DNA of 11,058 nucleotides, from contig DUAT01000180.1 of NCBI GenBank assembly GCA_012960755.1, positions 1-11,058 of the forward strand, written 5' to 3'. This stretch comes from Gammaproteobacteria bacterium (lineage in GTDB: Bacteria; Pseudomonadota; Gammaproteobacteria; Pseudomonadales; Azotimanducaceae_A). Shown here piece by piece: positions 6,839-11,058 of the stretch. The position numbers were made by a program, and so were the translations under genes. A model generated the notes under the pieces. It did not search any database. It was not told the DNA's origin and worked only from the letters and a program-made list of their open reading frames with translations. Positions within the stretch are counted from its first letter, which is position 1. Every line of letters begins with the position of its first letter.

Positions 6839-7440
6839 TGCCGCCAGTGCTTGGCCTGGATTTTGATAATACGCTTATCTGCTACGATGAGGTGTTCCAT
6901 AAGGTGGCACGAGAGCGGTCTCTCGTCTCCGAGGCGACGCCCAAAGATAAAATCTCGATTAGAGATCATTTGCGGCAGGCTGGCCGAGAAGATGCATGGA
7001 CCGAGTTGCAAGGTGAAGTCTACGGGCCTCGAATTCATGAGGCGACCATTTTTGTTGGGGCGCTTGAGGCAATCGAACTCCTGATGCATGCCGGGGTCAA
7101 GATTTGCCTGGTTAGTCATAAAACACGGACGCCATATCTTGGCAAAGCCCATGACTTGCATTTCGCGGCTACTTCTTGGTTGAGACGCCACAAATTCTTC
7201 TGCGTTGATGGACTCAACTGGGGGTCGGATCATGTATTTTTTGAAACAACAAAACAGTCAAAAATTTCTCGTATCCTGAGCCAGGGGTGTACGCATTTCC
7301 TAGATGATCTGCCTGAAATACTCGATATGCTTCCAGAGGGAATGACTAGAATTCAATTTGCACCGGGGCAGGTTACGGGCGAATCGCATCCATGGCCTGT
7401 AATCGGCCAGTGGCGGGAATTACCCAATCTCGTTCTATGA
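6838..7440 (+). CDS. HAD-superfamily phosphatase-like hydrolase
   Basis: This 200-residue protein has the complete set of haloacid dehalogenase motifs: LDFDNTL with nucleophile Asp8 and Asp10, Ser93 in VSHKT as motif II, lysine(s) at 139-142 in TTKQSKI as motif III, and FLDDLPE with Asp156-Asp157 as motif IV. A small helical cap would sit at about residues 15-75. Such enzymes usually remove phosphate from small sugars or nucleotides. The GTG start shares one base with the previous stop (TAGTG) and has a good AGGAG site. The next gene, a kinase, overlaps by four bases; as I recall, HAD and APH-like genes often sit together in glycan loci, suggesting sequential phosphorylation and dephosphorylation of one intermediate, like GmhB in heptose synthesis. 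Substrate is unknown. Confidence 0.78.
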   Translation: MPPVLGLDFDNTLICYDEVFHKVARERSLVSEATPKDKISIRDHLRQAGREDAWTELQGEVYGPRIHEATIFVGALEAIELLMHAGVKICLVSHKTRTPYLGKAHDLHFAATSWLRRHKFFCVDGLNWGSDHVFFETTKQSKISRILSQGCTHFLDDLPEILDMLPEGMTRIQFAPGQVTGESHPWPVIGQWRELPNLVL

Positions 7441-8441
7441 CGAAAGAGTCGACCTCCGAGAAAAGTATTGCGCCATTTGTTAGGCAATCTGGTTTTGAGA
7501 CTTTTTCCTTGCATGAAATCAAGTCCGGCAGAAACAGTCGGGTCTATCGTATCGACAGCTTAGATCGTCAGGCAGTACTTAAGATGTATCACAGGCACCC
7601 CGATGACCCGCGTGATCGTCTTAGCACCGAGTTTGCGTTCTTGGAGCTGTTGGCCGGCGCTCCATTGGTGTCTGCGCCTAGACCGCTTCGGCGTGATGAT
7701 CGGCTCGGGCTGGGACTATACGAGTTCTTACCAGGCGAGCGGGTAACGCAGATTGGGCCCTCGGATCTTGATCAAGCAGTCGCCTTTATCCAGGCGATTA
7801 ATGAGCTACGCGATTCAAAAGCTGCGAAAAAACTGGGTTTAGCGTCTGAGGCATGCCGTACGATTGATGAACACGTCACTTTGGTTTCAAAACGGGTTTT
7901 TAGTCTGCGTGGTATAACAGTTGACCAAGAGTCTTTGTCATTGAGGAAATTTATCGATGATGACCTTCTCCCAGCTCTTAACGGCATCACAGATCAAATC
8001 TATTCAGCTTATGATTTGAGCGCCCGCCGACAGCCAGTTTCCGATCAACACTGGATTCTGTCGCCATCAGACTTCGGGTTTCACAATGTATTGCGAGCCG
8101 GCCATACTTTGTTTTTTGTTGATTTTGAGTATGCCGGTTGGGATGATCCGGCAAAGTTGATCTGTGATTTTTCGTGTCAACCCGAACGGCCCATCACAGC
8201 GGAACAGGCTGAGCGATTCTCAAACACCATGGCTACTTGGTTAAACTCTTGTGATCTGATGGTGCGGGCAGAAAATCTAACCCCACTCTATCGCGTAAAG
8301 TGGTGTTGCATTCTTCTTAACGAATATTTGCAAGAAGGAAGAGACCGGCGCATGCATTCGAACTCAAGCCAATTAAACCTCAAAGAGATGCAGTTATCCA
8401 AAGCGAAACGGTATTTCTGTCAACATTTGGGATCTTCATGA
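7437..8441 (+). CDS. Aminoglycoside phosphotransferase-fold (APH) small-molecule kinase
   Basis: The 334-residue product has the kinase-like fold of the APH/choline kinase group. Residues 28-50 form the nucleotide loop ending in AVLKM with Lys49; Glu65 is the probable helix-C partner. The catalytic loop is SPSDFGFHN at 209-217, keeping Asp212 and Asn217 but with Pro where the Brenner motif HxDxxxxN has His. VDFEYAGWDDP at 228-238 supplies the metal-binding Asp229. The cluster context makes phosphorylation of a sugar far more likely than antibiotic resistance, perhaps anomeric phosphorylation before nucleotide activation. I chose ATG 7437 because ATGA overlaps the HAD stop as at neighbouring junctions; an in-frame ATG at 7392 would add 15 residues and overlap more. 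No nucleotidyltransferase accompanies it in the window. Confidence 0.75.
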   Translation: MTKESTSEKSIAPFVRQSGFETFSLHEIKSGRNSRVYRIDSLDRQAVLKMYHRHPDDPRDRLSTEFAFLELLAGAPLVSAPRPLRRDDRLGLGLYEFLPGERVTQIGPSDLDQAVAFIQAINELRDSKAAKKLGLASEACRTIDEHVTLVSKRVFSLRGITVDQESLSLRKFIDDDLLPALNGITDQIYSAYDLSARRQPVSDQHWILSPSDFGFHNVLRAGHTLFFVDFEYAGWDDPAKLICDFSCQPERPITAEQAERFSNTMATWLNSCDLMVRAENLTPLYRVKWCCILLNEYLQEGRDRRMHSNSSQLNLKEMQLSKAKRYFCQHLGSS

Positions 8442-9112
8442 TGGCGTATCACGATTTCATGTCTGTGCTCCACAAAAGCACATCGCGGGATTACCTGGCT
8501 CGGGTAAACGAGCCAGAGTATCCAAAAGCGAAAGCGGCAGCATTGGCGAAAGGCTGGTCTTATGATTACTGGGATGGCGATCGTCGAATCAATTACGGAG
8601 GTTATCGGTACTTGCCCGGCCGATGGGAGAAGGTTGCTGAGGCGCTGGTTCATCACTATGACCTTCCTGACAACCCAAAAATACTCGATGTAGGCTGCGG
8701 TAAAGGATTTTTGCTTTTTGACTTTCTCAAGGTTAGGCCGGATGCGCAGATCTATGGGATTGATATATCTGAATATGCCATTGAGAATTCCAAAGAAGAG
8801 ATTCGAGATAGGCTGCAAATTGGAAACGCAACCGATTTACCCTGGCCTGATGATTATTTTGATCTTGTTATTTCGCTCAATACCTTTCATAACCTTTACA
8901 ATTACGAACTGGCAGACGCGCTAAGGGAATTCGAGCGGGTCGGGAAAGAGCATAAGTACCTTTGCGTTGAGTCATATCGGAATGAAAGTGAGAAAGTCAA
9001 CTTACTGTATTGGCAAGTCACCTGCGAAGCATTCTGTACACCAAAAGAGTGGGAATGGTGGTTTGAGTATGCCGAGTATTCGGGGGATCACTCATTTATT
9101 TATTTTGAATGA
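8438..9112 (+). CDS. Class I SAM-dependent methyltransferase
   Basis: This 224-residue protein has a Rossmann-like methyltransferase core. ILDVGCGKGFLL at 82-93 is the SAM-binding motif I, GIDIS at 107-111 gives the ribose-binding acidic residue, NATDLPWPDDYFDLVIS at about 130-146 covers motifs II-III. An N-terminal extension of about 60 residues, rich in Tyr and Trp, precedes the core, and a C-terminal CTPKEWEWW segment follows; both may shape the acceptor pocket. The start ATG overlaps the kinase stop by four bases (ATGA), with a second ATG immediately after. Coupling to the sugar enzymes suggests C- or O-methylation of a sugar intermediate or of the finished glycan. The fold is certain; the substrate is inferred only from position. 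Confidence 0.8.
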   Translation: MMAYHDFMSVLHKSTSRDYLARVNEPEYPKAKAAALAKGWSYDYWDGDRRINYGGYRYLPGRWEKVAEALVHHYDLPDNPKILDVGCGKGFLLFDFLKVRPDAQIYGIDISEYAIENSKEEIRDRLQIGNATDLPWPDDYFDLVISLNTFHNLYNYELADALREFERVGKEHKYLCVESYRNESEKVNLLYWQVTCEAFCTPKEWEWWFEYAEYSGDHSFIYFE

Positions 9113-10161
9113 GCATGGAAATTGAACAAACAACAGCGGCGATTCTCGTTCAACAGAATCGGCCTCTGGTTATTGATGAGGTGTCTCTTCCCGAGCATCT
9201 GGCGGTAGGCCAGGTTCTCGTAGAAGTCTTTTTTAGTGGGATCTGTGGGTCTCAACTTGGAGAGATCGCTGGCGTAAAAGGGCCTGATCCCTATCTTCCC
9301 CACCTGCTTGGCCATGAAGGTTCGGGAAAAGTGCTCGCAACAGGGCCGGGTGTTGACTCAGTCGTAGTTGGAGATCATGTAGTGCTCCACTGGCGCCCCG
9401 GGTCTGGTATTCAATCGGTACCACCCAGATTTATCTGGCGTGATCAATCGCTGAATGCGGGGTTTGTTACTACGTTCAATAAGCATGCCGTAGTGTCTGA
9501 GAATAGATTGACATCCATTCCCAAAGATTACCCAATGGAGTTCGCTGCCTTGTTTGGTTGTGCAGTGACAACGGGAATAGGAGTAGTAGAGAATAAAGCC
9601 GCGCTAAGAATGGGGGAGTCGGTAGTGGTGGTAGGTTCTGGGGGCGTTGGGCTAAATGTTATTCAGGGCGCCAAACTTCGTTCAGCTTCGCCCATTGTAG
9701 CCGTAGATCTTTTTGATAATCGCGTGAAACTCGCTCTTGATGTTGGCGCCAGTCATGGTCTGGTTAATAAAGGGGCGTCTTGGGTGACTCAGGTGCGAGA
9801 TATCGTGGGTGAGGATGGGGCAGATGTGGTGGTTGACAATACTGGAAAGCCTGAAGTAATCGGTCAATGTATTGAGTTGACGAAACCAAGTGGCAAAACG
9901 ATTCTAATTGGTGTGCCACCGAAGGGAGAGACAACATCAGTGAATACCCTGCCCCTTCATTTCGGAAAAGTGCTGACAGGGACGCATGGCGGGGATGGAG
10001 AGCCAGGTCACGACATACCTCGATTACTGCACCTTGCTCAGGCAGATATACTCGACTTATCTAAACTTATTACCGCAACCTATCCGTTATCTGAGATAAA
10101 CGAGGCAATTGAAGATATGCGATCAGGAAAAATCAGCGGCCGCTGTTTGGTGGCTATGTGA
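9109..10161 (+). CDS. Zinc-type medium-chain alcohol dehydrogenase
   Basis: The 350-residue product belongs to the medium-chain dehydrogenase family. Catalytic zinc ligands are visible as Cys46 (GICGSQ), His69-Glu70 (LLGHEGSG) and Cys151 (GCAVTTG); GSGGVG at 176-181 is the NAD(P)-binding turn and Asp at the end of VAVDL suggests NAD. The lobe that normally carries four structural-zinc cysteines (about residues 88-118) has none, so the second zinc is lost, as in some polyol dehydrogenase relatives. HGGDGEPGHDIPRL near the C terminus fits a class-III/sorbitol-like branch. Its ATGA start overlaps the methyltransferase stop. It probably oxidises or reduces a hydroxyl/keto group on the pathway sugar or side chain. 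It is the last gene of the overlapped chain, followed by 45 non-coding bases. Confidence 0.85.
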   Translation: MSMEIEQTTAAILVQQNRPLVIDEVSLPEHLAVGQVLVEVFFSGICGSQLGEIAGVKGPDPYLPHLLGHEGSGKVLATGPGVDSVVVGDHVVLHWRPGSGIQSVPPRFIWRDQSLNAGFVTTFNKHAVVSENRLTSIPKDYPMEFAALFGCAVTTGIGVVENKAALRMGESVVVVGSGGVGLNVIQGAKLRSASPIVAVDLFDNRVKLALDVGASHGLVNKGASWVTQVRDIVGEDGADVVVDNTGKPEVIGQCIELTKPSGKTILIGVPPKGETTSVNTLPLHFGKVLTGTHGGDGEPGHDIPRLLHLAQADILDLSKLITATYPLSEINEAIEDMRSGKISGRCLVAM

Positions 10162-10206
10162 GTAGCAGGCCCAGTAAATAGTTTAATTATCTGTAAGAGA
10201 AAACTG

Positions 10207-10878
10207 ATGTCTAGGAATGATTCAAAAGAACTGTGGCTAAATCTTGAAAAAGAGATTCAGCCAAAGACCCATGAACTGGGTCGTTACACCACACAGGCCT
10301 ATGAGGATGACCCTTGTGCTCTGTCATTTATTACATCTAGGTATAAGTTCTGCGCAAGAATGTTAAGTGCTGCACAAACTGTAATTGAGATTGGCTGCGG
10401 AGATGGATTCGGTAGTGCACTAGTTGCGCAGAAAGTACCTAGAGTTATATGCACGGATATCAACGAGGGCTTGTTAGAAGAAAACAGATCACGAATGAAA
10501 AAGTTCTCTAACGTCGAGTTCATGTATCACGATTTTCGCAACGAGCCATTTGCAGAAAAAGTCGATGGAATTTATCTTGTGGATGTCGTCGAACATATTT
10601 TCAAGGACGAGGAGGAGTCATTTCTTGACAATTTATGCCTATCGCTAAAACAGCATGGGGTTTGTGTGATGGGAACCCCAAACAAAACATCGGAACAGTA
10701 TGCGAGTGCATTTTCTCGAGAAGGACACGTAAATCTTAAAGACCACAGAGAGTTGAGAGAGTTAGGCGAAGAGCGGTTTTTTAATCACTTTATTTTTGGA
10801 ATGAACGATGAAGTCTTGCACACGGGATTTGAGCATATGTGCCATTATGTTTTCGCGCTTTGTTGCGGAAAGAAATAG
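10207..10878 (+). CDS. Class I SAM-dependent methyltransferase (UbiG/type 11-like)
   Basis: This 223-residue protein is a second, unrelated-looking SAM methyltransferase. TVIEIGCGDGFGS at 58-70 is motif I, CTDIN at 82-86 carries the ribose-binding Asp84, DVVEHI at 126-131 is the motif II/III region and VMGTPNK at 154-160 closes the core. The tail (HFIFGMNDEVLHTGF at about 194-208 and HYVFALCCGKK at the end) is distinctive. It starts 45 bases after the dehydrogenase, with a weak AAGAG ribosome site near 10193-10197, so it is in the same direction but not tightly coupled. It may methylate a sugar or a glycan terminus; the two methyltransferases in the cluster imply at least two methylation events. 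Its bases are AT-rich like the rest of the block. Confidence 0.8.
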   Translation: MSRNDSKELWLNLEKEIQPKTHELGRYTTQAYEDDPCALSFITSRYKFCARMLSAAQTVIEIGCGDGFGSALVAQKVPRVICTDINEGLLEENRSRMKKFSNVEFMYHDFRNEPFAEKVDGIYLVDVVEHIFKDEEESFLDNLCLSLKQHGVCVMGTPNKTSEQYASAFSREGHVNLKDHRELRELGEERFFNHFIFGMNDEVLHTGFEHMCHYVFALCCGKK

Positions 10879-10958
10879 CATAGTGTTCAGTCGCAAATCT
10901 GATTGGATATAAGTCATGTCGTAAGGCTTGTGGACGAAGGCGTGGCCGGCGATGCCTA

Positions 10959-10988
10959 CAGTAAAATCGCTCGCAAGCGAGCTTACTG
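10959..10988. repeat. REP-like palindrome at the 3' edge of the glycan block
   Basis: CAGTAA (10959-10964) and TTACTG (10983-10988) are outer inverted arms; GCTCGC (10969-10974) and GCGAGC (10977-10982) are inner arms separated by AA, with four unpaired bases (AATC) on the left side. The GCTCGCAAGCGAGC core followed by GCGGGAG resembles repetitive extragenic palindromes of Pseudomonas. It sits 80 bases past the last gene and could end or stabilise the operon mRNA. Copy number elsewhere in the genome cannot be seen here. Confidence 0.55.
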
Positions 10989-11015
10989 CGGGAGAGCTAT
11001 GCGGTTTTTAATTTG

Positions 11016-11042
11016 TTGACGACGTGGCGATTTTGTTACGCT
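11016..11042 (+). promoter_or_regulatory. Weak candidate sigma-70 promoter for a gene beyond the window
   Basis: TTGACG at 11016-11021 matches a -35 box well; TACGCT at 11037-11042 is a mediocre -10 with a short 15-base spacer. It lies after the REP-like element with no gene in the remaining bases, so it might drive the next locus. The call rests on the -35 match alone. Confidence 0.22.
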
Positions 11043-11058
11043 CATCATCAGTCCCATC

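Noticed and set aside
6835..7233. Minus-strand open frame opposite the HAD gene
   Set aside because: The plus-strand HAD motifs are complete and have a good ribosome site; the antisense product has no recognisable feature.
7437..8441. Antibiotic resistance gene reading of the APH-fold kinase
   Set aside because: Its tight coupling to sugar enzymes and its variant catalytic loop point to a metabolic small-molecule kinase; the APH fold alone does not imply resistance.

Overview
The window looks like a Pseudomonas-type gammaproteobacterial chromosome segment carrying a surface-glycan sugar-biosynthesis cluster. Two things suggest the organism, both as inference: the 3' flank has a REP-like palindrome of the kind scattered through Pseudomonas genomes, and the first gene (GC-rich, VUT/queuosine-precursor transporter family) reads like core pseudomonad sequence. 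From about 0.98 kb onward the sequence is visibly AT-richer and codon choice is more relaxed, as is usual for exchanged O-antigen, capsule or flagellin-glycan gene blocks.

Layout. Positions 1-90 hold the probable last codons of an unidentified upstream gene and a rho-independent terminator. Positions 119-763 encode a six-helix VUT-family transporter (queuosine precursor uptake), probably closed by a weak terminator at 836-858. Then comes a block of ten same-strand genes: a SIS-domain phosphosugar isomerase-like protein (978-1535), a TIGR04372-like glycosyltransferase (1617-3017), an atypical GDP-mannose-dehydratase-like SDR (3174-4169), a second SDR epimerase (4180-5130), a transketolase split into N and C subunits (5127-5924, 5921-6838), a HAD phosphatase (6838-7440), an APH-fold kinase (7437-8441), a class I SAM methyltransferase (8438-9112), a zinc-type medium-chain dehydrogenase (9109-10161) and a second SAM methyltransferase (10207-10878). 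The last 180 bases are non-coding and hold the REP-like palindrome.

How the genes may work together (inference). Seven genes from 4180 to 10161 are joined by six stop/start overlaps of 1-4 bases, so they are almost certainly one translationally coupled unit. Its enzymes are two SDRs, a two-subunit transketolase, a kinase, a phosphatase, a methyltransferase and an alcohol dehydrogenase. They fit synthesis of an unusual activated sugar, with the transketolase most plausibly moving a two-carbon unit to extend or branch a sugar; the SIS protein could supply or rearrange a ketose phosphate. The TIGR04372-like protein is the only glycosyltransferase candidate, and there is no nucleotidyltransferase, flippase or polymerase in view, so partner genes must lie elsewhere. 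No mobile element, CRISPR array, tRNA or rRNA was seen. The most interesting content is this transketolase-centred sugar cassette and its SDR with an altered catalytic motif.
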